From assembly GCA_965203255.1 (NCBI GenBank), contig OZ241882.1, positions 1,426,001 through 1,490,000 of the forward strand: DNA of 64,000 nt. Direction: 5' to 3'. The notes under the pieces were generated by a model. That model was given only the letters and a program-made list of their open reading frames with translations, was not told where the DNA came from and did not search any database. Position numbers and translations under genes: made by a program. Below, piece after piece: positions 35,150 through 43,963 of this stretch (position 1 is the first letter of the stretch; every line of letters begins with the position of its first letter). The DNA is from JAPOUP01 sp965203255 (lineage in GTDB: Bacteria; Pseudomonadota; Alphaproteobacteria; Rhodobacterales; Rhodobacteraceae).

Positions 35150-36148
35150 ATGGATCGTAGCACTTATTTCGATGATGACGGTAACCTCATTGACGCTTGG
35201 GGGTATTTCAGAGTTTCGCAAGCCATGGTCGACCGTCCCGGCAAGACCCTGATCGGGGGCGACGGCGACGACACGATGGAGGGCACCAGAGGCGACGATA
35301 CGATGCGCGGCGGCAAGGGCGACGACACCATGGACGGCGGCAACCGCTTTGACACCATGTATGGCGGCGCGGGAAACGACACCATGGACGGCAACTACGG
35401 TGACGACAAGATGTGGGGCGACGACGGCAACGACACCATGGACGGCAGTTGGGGCAACGACAAGATGTATGGCGGCGCGGGTGACGACACCATGGACGGC
35501 GGCCATGACGACGACACCATGGACGGCGGCGCGGGCGACGACACCATGGACGGCGGCCACGGCAACAACCGGATGTGGGGCGGCGATGGCGACGACAAGA
35601 TGTACGGTGGCCTCGACGACCATATGTGGGGCGGCGACGGCGACGACACCATGGACGGTAGGGCCGGCAACGACAAGATGCGGGGCGGCGACGGCAACGA
35701 CACCATGGACGGCAGCCACGGCGACGACAAGATGTGGGGTGGCAAGGGCGACGACACCATGGAAGGCGGCCACGACAACGACACGCTGGGCGGCGGCAAG
35801 GGCGACGACACCATGGAAGGCGGCCACGGCCACGACACGCTGATCGGTGGTATGGGCGACGACACGCTGACCGGCAACGACGGCGACGACACCTTTGTGT
35901 TCGGCGGCAACAGCAATGGTCACGACACGATCACGGACTTCGGGTATGCAACTCTTTGGGGGGATAGCAAGGGTAAAGACCTGATCAAAATCCGAGGCGG
36001 AGAGGCCACAAAGTTTACCGACCTCACCATCACGAACAACGCGGAAGGTGACGCGGTGATCACCGGCTACGCGGATGACAGCAGCATCACGCTGGAAGGC
36101 ATGGCCGCGTCGGAACTGACCGAATCCGATTTCATCTTTGTTGCCTGA
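35150..36148 (+). CDS. RTX repeat protein with methionine-rich DDTMDGG repeats
   Basis: A 332-residue protein. An N-terminal ~35 residues (STYFDDDGNLIDAWGYFRVS) precede about 25 RTX nonapeptides in which the usual leucine is replaced by methionine (GGDGDDTMDGG, GDDKMWGGDG). The C-terminal ~80 residues (DTITDFGYATLWGDSKGKDL, then ASELTESDFIFVA) form the secretion-type end. The ATG at 35150 follows GAGGAGAG and is preferred over an earlier in-frame ATG at 35078. The nearly identical 27-base DNA repeats suggest recent expansion. The inward-facing hydrophobic position of the beta roll is Met instead of Leu in most repeats, which is unusual. Confidence 0.88.
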   Translation: MDRSTYFDDDGNLIDAWGYFRVSQAMVDRPGKTLIGGDGDDTMEGTRGDDTMRGGKGDDTMDGGNRFDTMYGGAGNDTMDGNYGDDKMWGDDGNDTMDGSWGNDKMYGGAGDDTMDGGHDDDTMDGGAGDDTMDGGHGNNRMWGGDGDDKMYGGLDDHMWGGDGDDTMDGRAGNDKMRGGDGNDTMDGSHGDDKMWGGKGDDTMEGGHDNDTLGGGKGDDTMEGGHGHDTLIGGMGDDTLTGNDGDDTFVFGGNSNGHDTITDFGYATLWGDSKGKDLIKIRGGEATKFTDLTITNNAEGDAVITGYADDSSITLEGMAASELTESDFIFVA

Positions 36149-36237
36149 GTTCCGGTTTGTACGGGCTTTTCGCGTCAGTTTTTTTGGCGGGCGGCCGTGA
36201 CCGGCCCCCACCGACTGGTCCATTTCGAATGTTAGTA

Positions 36238-37731
36238 GAGCCTCTTGCACAATTATTGCGGTTCGGGCTTGCGCTGCAAGCCTTTCGGTTCCGCCAGGGT
36301 CGTGACACCGGATCCGGTGGGTGCCCGGGGCGTCTGCACGGCCCGAGGTGTGGCGGAATGCCGCAGATGGTGGCCCGTCGGGCGCCGTCCGCGCATGGCT
36401 GTCCGCGCCGTCCCCTCCGGGGCGGCGTCCGGTGCTGCCGCGGCTGGCGGTGTCAGATGGTGAGCCGCATCAGCTGCTCCACGGTCAGGGCCAGCACACC
36501 GAAGAACAGGTGGCAGGCCACCTTGGCGTGCCCACGGACGCGGACGTGCCGGGCGCCGTACGGGTCCTTCAGGGCGGAGTTCACGCGCCCGCCGCTGGAG
36601 CGCTGCCGGTAGCGGACGCGGTCGTGGCGTATGTGGCCCGCTTTCCGCTGCGCCAGAGCCTCCCTGGCGAGGCGCTCCTTCAGCGCCGCGTCGCGGCGGG
36701 GGTTGGTGTCGGTGATCGCCACGCGCCCCGTCAGGCAGGCGTGGAACCCGATCTCCAGGGAATCGTAGGCCGCGTCCATGAGCTCGTGGCAGTGGTCCAC
36801 CCGCATCGCCGTCATTTTCGACAGCGGGATGGCGGCCTGGCTGTCGTGCAGCGACGCCGAGGTCAGGATGCAGCTGACGGGGACGTCCCCATCAGCCGCG
36901 TCGATATGGAGCCTGTACCCCCTCCAGCTCTCCTTGTACCCTTTCGCGTTGCGCTTCGTGCCGGTGTCGCAGGCCTTCGGCAGCCCGTCGGCCATCTCCG
37001 CCGCCGTCATCCCGTCCGGCGGCCGCCGCTCCAGCCGGGTCCGCTCCTTCGGCCTCTCCTCCCCCTTTTTCGGGCGTCCGCGCTTTCGCTTCGGCCGCTA
37101 CTGCGGCTTCGGCTTCGGCGCCGGCCTCTCCCGTCCCACGATCGCCGTCGAGTCCCGGGAGATGTGCCCGACGACCGAGCCGGCGTACGCGGCGCGGACC
37201 AGCGCCTCGTGCATCCGCTCGGGCAGCCGGGTCTCCGCGAACCAGGCGAAGGCGCGGGAGAACGTCGATTCACTGGGCACCTCCGACACGCGGGACCAGC
37301 CGACCGGCCTGCGCAGCGTCGGGTGGTGGCGCAGCCTGTCGATCAGGACCACCGTGGTCGGCATGTCCCACACCGCCTTGGCGACGAAGGCCCGAGCCAG
37401 CGCCCTGCGGTCGGCGGCAGGGTTGCCGACGCCCCCGTGGATGCAGTGCACGTGCCTCTCCACCTCCACCAGGTCCATGACGGCGATGAATTTGCCGTGC
37501 CTCACGCCCAGCGGGCCGACCTCCCCGGCGAGGGCCGGCAGAAGTTCCCCTTGAAACCGCTGCCAGGCATCTGATATGGACGAACGTAGGGACATGGAGC
37601 CGTCTCCCTGCATGTTGTGGCTTTCACACCTGCTTCATACCAGAGGGATGGCTCCATATCCATACCAGCCATCAGAAAAAGCGCCTGTTTCCGAAAAAAA
37701 CCGCTTGATCGGGGAGTTCTGCAAGAGGCTC
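36238..37731. mobile_element. IS5/IS4-superfamily insertion sequence with 4-bp target duplication
   Basis: A 1494-bp element. Inverted ends gagcctcttgca are at 36238 and, inverted, at 37731. The flanks carry the direct duplication agta (36234-36237 and 37732-37735), so this is a complete insertion. It holds one transposase gene on the minus strand with a single amber stop. A deleted relative of its left end lies at 32930-33028, and a 12-base match to its end occurs at 51777-51788. Confidence 0.85.
36453..37613 (-). pseudogene. DDE transposase of the 36238 IS, interrupted by one in-frame TAG
   Basis: From the ATG at 37613 (or 37595) the frame runs about 170 codons, meets TAG at 37098-37100 and continues in the same frame to 36453. 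The parts read ISDAWQRFQGELLPALAGEV, PSESTFSRAFAWFAETRLPE, SRDSTAIVGRERP (first catalytic D), then after the stop GYKESWRGYRLHIDAADGDV, MDAAYDSLEIGF (second D) and SSGGRVNSALKDPYGARHVR (E region) and HLFFGVLALTVEQLMRL. This is an IS4/IS5-superfamily transposase of ~385 residues. Apart from the stop it looks whole, so the mutation is recent or the codon is read through. Confidence 0.8.
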
Positions 37732-37765
37732 AGTACATTGACGATTTCTCGTAAGCGCCGCGCCG

Positions 37766-39403
37766 TTACCCTTGTTGACGTGTGAGGCCCGGGATTTTCG
37801 GGTCGAAGTTCCAGGGCATGAGTTCGTCGATGCGTGACAGGGGGTGCATGTCGATGATCCGGCGCAGGGTGTCGGTCAGGTAGACCTGCGGATTGACGCC
37901 GTTGAGCTTGCAGGTGCCGATCAGGCTGGCGCACCGCGCCCAAGTCCTGGCGCCGTCGTCGCTGCCGGCGAACAGCGCGTTTTTCTTTGTGAGCTTCACC
38001 AGACGGATGAGGTTCTCGACAGGGTTGGTGTCCATCTCGATACGTCCGTCATGGAGGAACCGGCACAGGCCATCCCAGCGCTTGAGGGCGTAGCGGATGT
38101 GCCTGGCGAGTTCGGACGCGCTGGACAGACGGTCGAGCCGGGCCTCGAGCCAGGGCCGCATGGCCTCGACGATCGGCGCCGACAACTCCTGCCGCGCCTT
38201 CAGCCGCAGCTCTGGCGGGTGACCGCGCACCATGGTCTCGATCCGGTAGAGCGCCGCGATCCGTGCGAGGATTTCCTCGCACAGGGGCGACTCCGTGGCG
38301 CGCTGGAAGTCGACGAAGCGTCTCCGCCAGTGGGTCCAGCAGTAGGCGAGCACCCATGGGCTGACCGTCTGCTTCGGATCGCCGAGCGCATCGTACACCC
38401 TGTAGCCGTCCACATGCAGCGGGCCGCCGCCGGTGTAGCCCCGCATCAACTCCAGAGCGACCTTCGCACTTCGATGGCGCGAGTGGTGGAACACCACGAT
38501 CGGCGGGTCGACCCCGCCATAGCCGCGCTGATCGCGGGCGATCGCCCACAGATAGTCGAGGCGCGTCTTGCCGGTCCCCGGCGCCATCACCGGCACCGTG
38601 GTCTCGTCCATGAACAGACCGTCCGACGCCTTGAGGTGCTCGATCATCCGGTCGATCACCGGGGCCAGCACCTGCATCCCGCGCCCCGCCCAGTTCCCCA
38701 GCATGGTGCGGTCGAGGTCGATCCCCTCGCGCCGGTATGCCTCGCTCTGACGGTAGAACGGTTGGTGGTCAGCGAACTTGGCGACCAGCGTGTGCGCCAC
38801 CAGCCCCTCGGTCGGCAGGCCGCGCGGCACCAGATATTCCGGCGCCGGCGCCTGGGCGCTCTGCTTGCCCTCGCAGGCGCGGCAGATGTATTTCGGCCGG
38901 ATCGTCACCAGCACTCTCAACTTCGCCGGCACGATGTCGAGCCGCTCGGTGCGGTCCTCGCCGACCTTCACCATCTCGCCGCAGCCGCAGGGGCACTCCG
39001 TGCTCTGCGGCTCGATCACCTTCTCGAAGCGTTCGAGGCGCCCGGGCAGATGGCCGAGATTACGATTGGTCGGCTGCGGCTTGCGCCGTTGTCTGCCGGT
39101 CGCCGCGTCGGCCTTCTCCCGGGCTTCCGCCAGCATCCCCTCGGCGACCGCGATGTCCTCGAACAGCGGCAGCCGGTCCTGATCGGCATGGCGCTTCTCC
39201 GAGCGCGCGCCCCACACGGCATGGTTCAGCGAGGCGATGATCCGCTCCAGGCGTTCGCGCGCCTGCTCGGACACAGCCAGCGCATCCTCGGCGGCCTTGC
39301 GCTCGGCGCGCTCCTTCGCGAGTTGGGCCTCGACGGCCGCCAGACGGCGCTGCAGATCGCTCACGGGAACGGCGCTTCCCATGCTTGTTGGCATGGGATT
39401 CAT
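37766..39403 (-). CDS. tnpC: IS66-family transposase TnpC
   Basis: A 545-residue IS66 transposase. An N-terminal leucine-zipper-like coiled coil (LQRRLAAVEAQLAKERAERK) is followed by the zinc-finger-like segment ECPCGCGEMVKVGEDRTERL with the later CRACEGK cysteines. The DDE core has SDGLFMDETTVPVMAPGTGK, GPLHVDGYRVYDAL and the conserved C-terminus DGRIEMDTNPVENLIRLVKL with KNALFAGSDDGARTWA. The final MHPLSRIDELMPWNFDP is the usual IS66 end. It appears undamaged. It lies 146 bases downstream of tnpB. Confidence 0.93.
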   Translation of the reverse strand: MNPMPTSMGSAVPVSDLQRRLAAVEAQLAKERAERKAAEDALAVSEQARERLERIIASLNHAVWGARSEKRHADQDRLPLFEDIAVAEGMLAEAREKADAATGRQRRKPQPTNRNLGHLPGRLERFEKVIEPQSTECPCGCGEMVKVGEDRTERLDIVPAKLRVLVTIRPKYICRACEGKQSAQAPAPEYLVPRGLPTEGLVAHTLVAKFADHQPFYRQSEAYRREGIDLDRTMLGNWAGRGMQVLAPVIDRMIEHLKASDGLFMDETTVPVMAPGTGKTRLDYLWAIARDQRGYGGVDPPIVVFHHSRHRSAKVALELMRGYTGGGPLHVDGYRVYDALGDPKQTVSPWVLAYCWTHWRRRFVDFQRATESPLCEEILARIAALYRIETMVRGHPPELRLKARQELSAPIVEAMRPWLEARLDRLSSASELARHIRYALKRWDGLCRFLHDGRIEMDTNPVENLIRLVKLTKKNALFAGSDDGARTWARCASLIGTCKLNGVNPQVYLTDTLRRIIDMHPLSRIDELMPWNFDPKIPGLTRQQG

Positions 39404-39549
39404 CTAGCAGAATCAACGAGATAATGCAAGGCGACCATGCTTCCGGCCCCGCCGTAAACGGGGTCGGACAGCTCGTCCTGGCGACACCGGGGAGACGGTG
39501 GGATGGACACCGTTCCCCGGTGAAGCGGCAAGCTGCGCGGTCAGGCCGC

Positions 39550-39894
39550 CTAGCGCGGCCGAGGCCGTCGCACGGCCCGGACCGCCCGCCAATCGAGACC
39601 CTCGAACAACGCCGAGAACTGCGCTGGCGACAGCCCGATCACTCCATCCGACGGGCGCGGCCACTGGAAGCCGCCGCCCTCCAGGCGCTTGTAGACCATG
39701 ACCAGCCCGGTGCGGTCCCAGACCAGGATCTTCATCCTGTCGCCCCGCCTGGAGCGGAAGGCGAAGACCGCGCCGCTATAGGGGTCGTGGCCCAGCACCG
39801 TCTGCACCACCGCCGACAGCCCGTCATGTCCCTTGCGGAAGTCGACGGGGCGGGTCGCCAGCCAGACCCGGACCTTCTCCCCGGTCAGGATCAT
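39550..39894 (-). CDS. tnpB: IS66 family accessory protein TnpB
   Basis: A 114-residue IS66 Orf2 protein. It reads VRVWLATRPVDFRKGHDGLS, VVQTVLGHDPYSGAVFAFRS and DRMKILVWDRTGLVMVYKRL with GGFQWPRP, all family hallmarks. TnpB is required with TnpC for IS66 transposition, although its exact role is unclear. It is the upstream gene of the remnant; the tnpA gene that normally precedes it is absent. Confidence 0.93.
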   Translation of the reverse strand: MILTGEKVRVWLATRPVDFRKGHDGLSAVVQTVLGHDPYSGAVFAFRSRRGDRMKILVWDRTGLVMVYKRLEGGGFQWPRPSDGVIGLSPAQFSALFEGLDWRAVRAVRRPRPR

Positions 39895-39896
39895 GG

Positions 39897-40195
39897 CGTA
39901 GCCTTTTGTAGAGCAGGCTCGTGCCGTCCATCCTGACCAGCCTTCCGTATGTCCTGGCCATGACCGCGAGGCTGGCGTAGCCCCGCCAGATGACGGTCTG
40001 TCCGGGGGGCGCCTCCTTCCTGCGGTTCAGGTAGCCACCGAGCGTCGCCATGAGGATGAAGGCCCGTCCGAGGTCCAGCGGCTGCGGCAGCCCCGGTCGG
40101 TGGCGAAGTCGGCCAGCGCCATGATCTCGATGTCGGAGAACAGGATACTGGCGGGCAGCTCCGGCGTCTCCCTGAACCGCAGGAAGGACTGGTAT
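39897..40195 (-). pseudogene. IS4-family transposase C-terminal fragment
   Basis: The minus strand reads RFRETPELPASILFSDIEIM and ALADFATDRG, then in a shifted frame LPQPLDLGRAFILMATLGGY, LNRRKEAPPGQTVIWRGYAS and VRMDGTSLLYKRL. This is the closing segment of an IS4/Tn5-like transposase (GGYLxRKxxxPPGxxxxWRG). It has a frameshift near 40090 and lacks its N-terminal three quarters. It abuts the IS66 remnant. Confidence 0.7.
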
Positions 40196-40290
40196 CACGA
40201 CCGGAAAAGTGCAGCCTGAGCTGTAGTCACGCCACTGCAAGCGGCCTGTGTGGAACCGCTCTGGCTACGCCCTCGCTGCGGGAATGACCA

Positions 40291-40316
40291 ATGTTGCACT
40301 TCGGACTGGAAGTGGG
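40291..40316 (+). repeat. Orphan IS21-like terminal repeat
   Basis: It reads atgttgcacttcgga then ctggaagtgggg, matching the units at 12388-12412 (minus) and 47431-47456. It lies 28 bases before the ATG of the next gene, so it may have brought or replaced that gene's promoter. Confidence 0.6.
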
Positions 40317-40343
40317 GCCTATATTATTGCTACGCTGCACGAC

Positions 40344-41525
40344 ATGATCGCACGTGACCTCGCACCAAAGCTGACGAAAGCGGCCCAGACCTGGCCTTCC
40401 ATCACGCTCACTGGACCTCGGCAGAGCGGCAAGACAACGTTGTGTCGCGCCCTATTCCCAAAGCATCGATACGAGACATTGGAAGCCCCGGACGTGCGGG
40501 CTTTTGCCACTGAAGACCCACGCGCCTTCCTGGCCCAGTTTCCGGAAGGTGCAGTTCTCGACGAGGTCCAGAGAGCACCCGATCTACTCTCCTACCTGCA
40601 AGGCATCATCGACGCAGACCCGGTTCCAGGTCGGTGGATTCTCACCGGTTCGCAGAATCTCGCTCTGCTCGAATCGGTCAGCCAGTCGCTAGCGGGACGA
40701 ACGGCGGTGTACAACCTCCTTCCGCTGACGAGAGGTGAGACAATTCGTTTTCCGCGGCACCCCAAGTCTCTCGATGAGACTCTCTTCACAGGATCCTATC
40801 CACGCATATTCGATAAGGAACAGGAAGCGTCGGTCTGGCTCAGTTCCTACATCGCCACCTATATCGAGCGCGATGTGCGGACGATCAGCAACGTAGGCGA
40901 TCTCCTGACCTTTCAGCGTTTCGTAGCACTTTGCGCGGGCCGGACATCGCAACTGCTCAACTACGCGTCGCTCGCAGGGGATTGCGGCATCTCGCAACCG
41001 ACGGCAAAAGCCTGGCTCAGCATCCTTGAAACCAGCTTTATCGCTTTCCGCCTTCCAGTCCTTCACACGGACCTTCGCAAGCGACTGGTGAAAATGCCCA
41101 AGCTGCACTTTTACGATACTGGTATCGTCTGCTGGTTGCTGGGTATCCGTACCCCCGAACAGCTCCACTCACATCCACTTCGTGGCGGAATCTTCGAAAC
41201 CTGGGTAACCTCGGAGATCGCCAAACATCGGGCCAGCCAAGGTGAAACATCTGGACTCTCGTTTTTCCGCGACCGGAACGGTGCAGAGGCCGGTCTGATC
41301 GTCGAAAGCCCGATTGGCACAACGATTGTCGAAGCGAATTCCTCAGAGACAGCATCGTCCAGCCTGTTTGACGGCTCCAAACGCGTCAGAAAGCTCCTTG
41401 CCCAATCGACCCCCCGATGCTCCGTCGTCATTGTCTACGGCGGCGATCAACCCCAGCGGCGGGGAACGGACAGCCTGATTCCTTGGAGAGAACTGCACGA
41501 ATTCGACTGGAATGCGTCGGGCTGA
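40344..41525 (+). CDS. AAA_14/DUF4143 ATP-binding protein
   Basis: A 393-residue protein of the widespread AAA_14 plus DUF4143 family. Walker A is LTGPRQSGKTTLCRALFPKH near residue 23, Walker B is GAVLDEVQRAPDLLSYLQG near 75, sensor 1 is GRWILTGSQNLALLESVSQS near 100. The DUF4143 domain begins with YIATYIERDVRTISNVGDLL near 175, has KLHFYDTGIVCWLLGI near 255 and a C-terminal restriction-nuclease-like region (IFETWVTSEIAKHRA). Family members are often associated with mobile DNA; their biological role is poorly known. The ATG at 40344 is chosen because the family pattern starts there. It appears intact between IS debris and housekeeping genes. Confidence 0.88.
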   Translation: MIARDLAPKLTKAAQTWPSITLTGPRQSGKTTLCRALFPKHRYETLEAPDVRAFATEDPRAFLAQFPEGAVLDEVQRAPDLLSYLQGIIDADPVPGRWILTGSQNLALLESVSQSLAGRTAVYNLLPLTRGETIRFPRHPKSLDETLFTGSYPRIFDKEQEASVWLSSYIATYIERDVRTISNVGDLLTFQRFVALCAGRTSQLLNYASLAGDCGISQPTAKAWLSILETSFIAFRLPVLHTDLRKRLVKMPKLHFYDTGIVCWLLGIRTPEQLHSHPLRGGIFETWVTSEIAKHRASQGETSGLSFFRDRNGAEAGLIVESPIGTTIVEANSSETASSSLFDGSKRVRKLLAQSTPRCSVVIVYGGDQPQRRGTDSLIPWRELHEFDWNASG

Positions 41526-41917
41526 ATCGCCGACCGAATTTCTGGCCATGGGTATCTATCTGCTTTGGGTGGTGTGTTAGGGAACGTTTCCCCGTATCGA
41601 GTCTCATCCTCGGGTTGAATCGCCGTGCTAAACTGAATTCCAACACTGGCGCTTCATTCCACGTAGGCCAGACACCGGAACCACCGTCCGTCTTGATGTC
41701 AAGAGTAGCGCTGACCCAGTGACGCTCTCCGGGAAGCCCGGAGCAATAAGTGATCAACTCAGAGATTTTGCCTGAGGCAGGACGTGAACCTCGATGAGCC
41801 GACAACCATTTTGCACTCGTCCGGCATCGCTGGCAGACCAAAGACCTGATTCGCCCAGCCCGGAATCTCCGAAATTCTGTCGCAATGGACAGTTCGGTAC
41901 CAGATCAGGAGCAGCCG
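41526..41917. other. Stretch without a confidently supported gene
   Basis: A minus-strand frame over about 41428-41841 is partly protein-like (SELITYCSGLPGERHWVSA) but has no family match or clear start. The last ~40 bases hold the ribosome site of the nitroreductase gene. Confidence 0.4.
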
Positions 41918-42493
41918 ATGCCCGAAACCAACCCCAAAGCCCTCGAATTCCTGCTTTCCCGCCGGTCCCGACCAGCCAAGACGCTAAAGGGCCCCGTTCC
42001 GGATCGCGAAACATTGCGAACAATTCTCACCGCCGCAGCTCGCAGCCCTGATCACGGAAAATTGGAACCCTGGCGGTTCATCGTTCTTGGGCCGAAGGCT
42101 CTAGGGCGATTGGCGGACCTTGCCGAGGAACGCGCACCTGCGCTTGGCGTCGACACTGACAAAGTGGAGAAGGGCGTCAGGCAATTCTCCGACGCCGACC
42201 TTGCCATCGCGGTGGTTTCCAGCCCAAAGCCCTCCCCAACCATCCCGAGAATTGAGCAGACCTACTCAGCTGGTGCCGTCTGCCTGGCACTGCTCAACGC
42301 CGCGCTCGCCTCGGGTTGGGGTGCCAACTGGCTGACGGGATGGGCATCCTACGACAGAGAGTTCATGGAGCGTGGTCTCGACCTTGAACCCCACGAATCC
42401 ATTGCAGGATTCATTCATCTTGGGACGGAAACCGCCACTCCTCCCGATCGACCCCGCCCCGATCTCGACGCCATTACCGACTGGCGAGACTGA
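41918..42493 (+). CDS. Nitroreductase-family protein (YdjA-like)
   Basis: A 191-residue FMN-dependent reductase of the short YdjA-like branch. It reads ALEFLLSRRSRPAKTLKGPV, AAARSPDHGKLEPWRFIVLG near residue 50 and SAGAVCLALLNAALASGWG near 120, the FMN-binding and dimer segments. It reduces nitro groups, quinones or similar acceptors with NAD(P)H. The ATG at 41918 follows AGGAG at good spacing; an earlier in-frame ATG at 41885 lacks one. The stop overlaps the next start (TGATG), so it is co-transcribed with the CysZ-like gene. Confidence 0.9.
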   Translation: MPETNPKALEFLLSRRSRPAKTLKGPVPDRETLRTILTAAARSPDHGKLEPWRFIVLGPKALGRLADLAEERAPALGVDTDKVEKGVRQFSDADLAIAVVSSPKPSPTIPRIEQTYSAGAVCLALLNAALASGWGANWLTGWASYDREFMERGLDLEPHESIAGFIHLGTETATPPDRPRPDLDAITDWRD

Positions 42494-43215
42494 TGCATTC
42501 ACTTCAGGAGATATCCCGAGCCCTGACGCTCGCCCTGCTCCAACTCACCGACAGTTACATTCTCGGCATTCTGCTGCTGGCACTGGCTATCGCCGCCATC
42601 GTTACCGGACCGTTTCTGCTGGCCTTCGCATTATTGCTCGGTCTCGCGGAACTGATTCTTCCCGACAGTGTGGACCTACCGATTCTGGGACGCGTCGGCT
42701 TCATCGGCCTGTATACCGATGGGCTGTTCGGCCATACGGCATGGCTATTCTGGACCTATTTGATTTCACCCCTGACGGTCGCGATTGTAGGAGCGCTACT
42801 CGATCCAATCGTAACCGCCGTGGAAGCTCGGCACTACCCCAGCTTACCGCCGGTCAGACGCCGTGGGCTCGGGGCGGTCGTTGGGTATGCCCTGCGTTTC
42901 CTGCTCCTCATGCTTGGCATCAGCGTGGTCGCATGGATCGTCGGATGGTCAACGGCAATCCCCGCAGCCGCCGTGTTCGTGTTGGCCAGTGGTTACCTGA
43001 TCGCACGCGAGTATTTTGAGACCGTCGCGGTCCGCCGGGTCGAAGATCTGGACGCCAGGCACCTTGCCCACACTCATTTGCCTGCTGTTTGGCTTACCGG
43101 CTGCCTGGTCGCACTGGCTCTGAACGTCCCACTGGTCAACCTGATTGCGCCGATAGTGGGCGTCGCAGCTTTCACCCACCTGTTTCATCGACTGCAGAGC
43201 ACTCGAGCCGATTGA
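42493..43215 (+). CDS. EI24/CysZ-like membrane protein
   Basis: A 240-residue inner-membrane protein. Hydrophobic segments lie at about residues 20-55, 75-105, 130-165 and 195-230 (for example LLALAIAAIVTGPFLLAFAL and GYALRFLLLMLGISVVAWIV). The block SGYLIAREYFETVAVRR before the last helices is characteristic of the EI24/CysZ family, sulfate-permease-like proteins. The start overlaps the nitroreductase stop by one base. Its 3' end overlaps the convergent DUF1467 gene by 44 bases. Transport substrate is not established for this branch. Confidence 0.85.
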   Translation: MHSLQEISRALTLALLQLTDSYILGILLLALAIAAIVTGPFLLAFALLLGLAELILPDSVDLPILGRVGFIGLYTDGLFGHTAWLFWTYLISPLTVAIVGALLDPIVTAVEARHYPSLPPVRRRGLGAVVGYALRFLLLMLGISVVAWIVGWSTAIPAAAVFVLASGYLIAREYFETVAVRRVEDLDARHLAHTHLPAVWLTGCLVALALNVPLVNLIAPIVGVAAFTHLFHRLQSTRAD

Positions 43216-43465
43216 ACCAGTCAATGTCGCATAGGGTCACCAAGCCGGAAACGATTATGCCGGCAATGATCACCCAGAGAATCATCGCCACAATCGTCAC
43301 AACCTTGAGCTTTCGACCGAGATCCAACTCCGCCGGTGCACCCGGTTGGGTTCCCGGAACGACTTCTCCCCTTTCGCCCTGCGTCGTCAGTCGAAGCGGC
43401 AGCACGACAAACAGCACGACGAACCAGATAACCGCCAGAAGTACCAGTGCACCGGTGACCCCCAT
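43172..43465 (-). CDS. DUF1467-family membrane protein
   Basis: A 97-residue protein with two transmembrane helices (LVLLAVIWFVVLFVVLPLRL at residues 6-26 and VTIVAMILWVIIAGIIVSGL near 55-75) joined by an acidic, proline-containing loop with QGERGEVVPGTQPGAP. This is the alphaproteobacterial DUF1467 family, of unknown function. It is regularly encoded directly after methylmalonyl-CoA epimerase, as here (TGATG overlap). It converges with and overlaps the EI24-like gene. Confidence 0.9.
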   Translation of the reverse strand: MGVTGALVLLAVIWFVVLFVVLPLRLTTQGERGEVVPGTQPGAPAELDLGRKLKVVTIVAMILWVIIAGIIVSGLVTLCDIDWFNRLECSAVDETGG

Positions 43466-43869
43466 CAGACCTGTTCAAGCTCCACCAGACAGCCGTTGAA
43501 ATCCTTGGGATGGAGGAACAGCACGGGCTTTCCGTGTGCCCCAATCTTCGGCTCGCCACCGCCAAGAACCCGCGCTCCGGTCGCCTGCAATTGGTCTCTC
43601 GCCTTAATGATGTCGTCAACTTCGTAGCAAATGTGATGCATCCCACCCGAGGGATTTCGGTCAAGGAATCCCTGGATTGGCGACGCTGGTCCCAATGGAC
43701 ACATCAACTCGACCTTCGTGTTCGCCAGTTCCACGAATACGACCGTTACACCATGGTCTGGCTCGTCCTGAGGTTCACTGACCCTTGCACCCAATGCATC
43801 GCGGTATTGCGCCCCCGCGGACTGAAGATTTGGTACGGCGATCGCTACGTGGTTGAGTCGTCCAATCAT
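43465..43869 (-). CDS. mce: Methylmalonyl-CoA epimerase
   Basis: A 134-residue VOC-fold enzyme that interconverts (S)- and (R)-methylmalonyl-CoA. Paired metal-binding motifs are visible: LNHVAIAVPNLQSAG near residue 5, ANTKVELMCPLGPASPI near 48, GGMHHICYEVDDI near 75 and LFLHPKDFNGCLVELEQ at the end, giving the H, Q/E, H, E ligand set. Together with PccAB (57543-62065) and the mutase (54665) it completes propionyl-CoA conversion to succinyl-CoA. It lies 94 bases downstream of aspS. Confidence 0.93.
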   Translation of the reverse strand: MIGRLNHVAIAVPNLQSAGAQYRDALGARVSEPQDEPDHGVTVVFVELANTKVELMCPLGPASPIQGFLDRNPSGGMHHICYEVDDIIKARDQLQATGARVLGGGEPKIGAHGKPVLFLHPKDFNGCLVELEQV

Positions 43870-43963
43870 GGCTGCCCCTTCCTTGGGTATGCTGGAGTTT
43901 TACGGACAGGAGTCCGCATCACAGATGATTCAGGGATCCGCACCACTTGGCCAACTGCCCGGT

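Larger units (their letters stand above)
37750..39900. mobile_element. IS66-family element remnant (tnpB and tnpC, tnpA side missing)
   Basis: The end near tnpC begins gtaagcgccgcgccgttacc at about 37750, the typical IS66 terminus. tnpC and tnpB are intact, but upstream of tnpB the sequence runs at once into an IS4 transposase scrap at ~39897. The tnpA gene and the second terminus are therefore lost. Confidence 0.65.

Noticed and set aside
33667..36250. Long minus-strand open frames (about 400 and 372 codons) opposite the RTX genes at 33688 and 35150
   Set aside because: Same cause: complementary strand of the repeats. They have no independent start sites or domains.
37844..39424. A 526-codon plus-strand frame over IS66 tnpC
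   Set aside because: It is antisense to a complete, well-matched IS66 transposase.
41428..41841. A 137-codon minus-strand frame downstream of the AAA_14 gene
   Set aside because: It overlaps the 3' end of the ATPase gene antisense and has no ribosome site or recognisable domain.
43172..43215. An annotation conflict between the EI24-like and DUF1467 genes
   Set aside because: Both have clear family patterns; a 44-base convergent overlap of 3' ends is acceptable.
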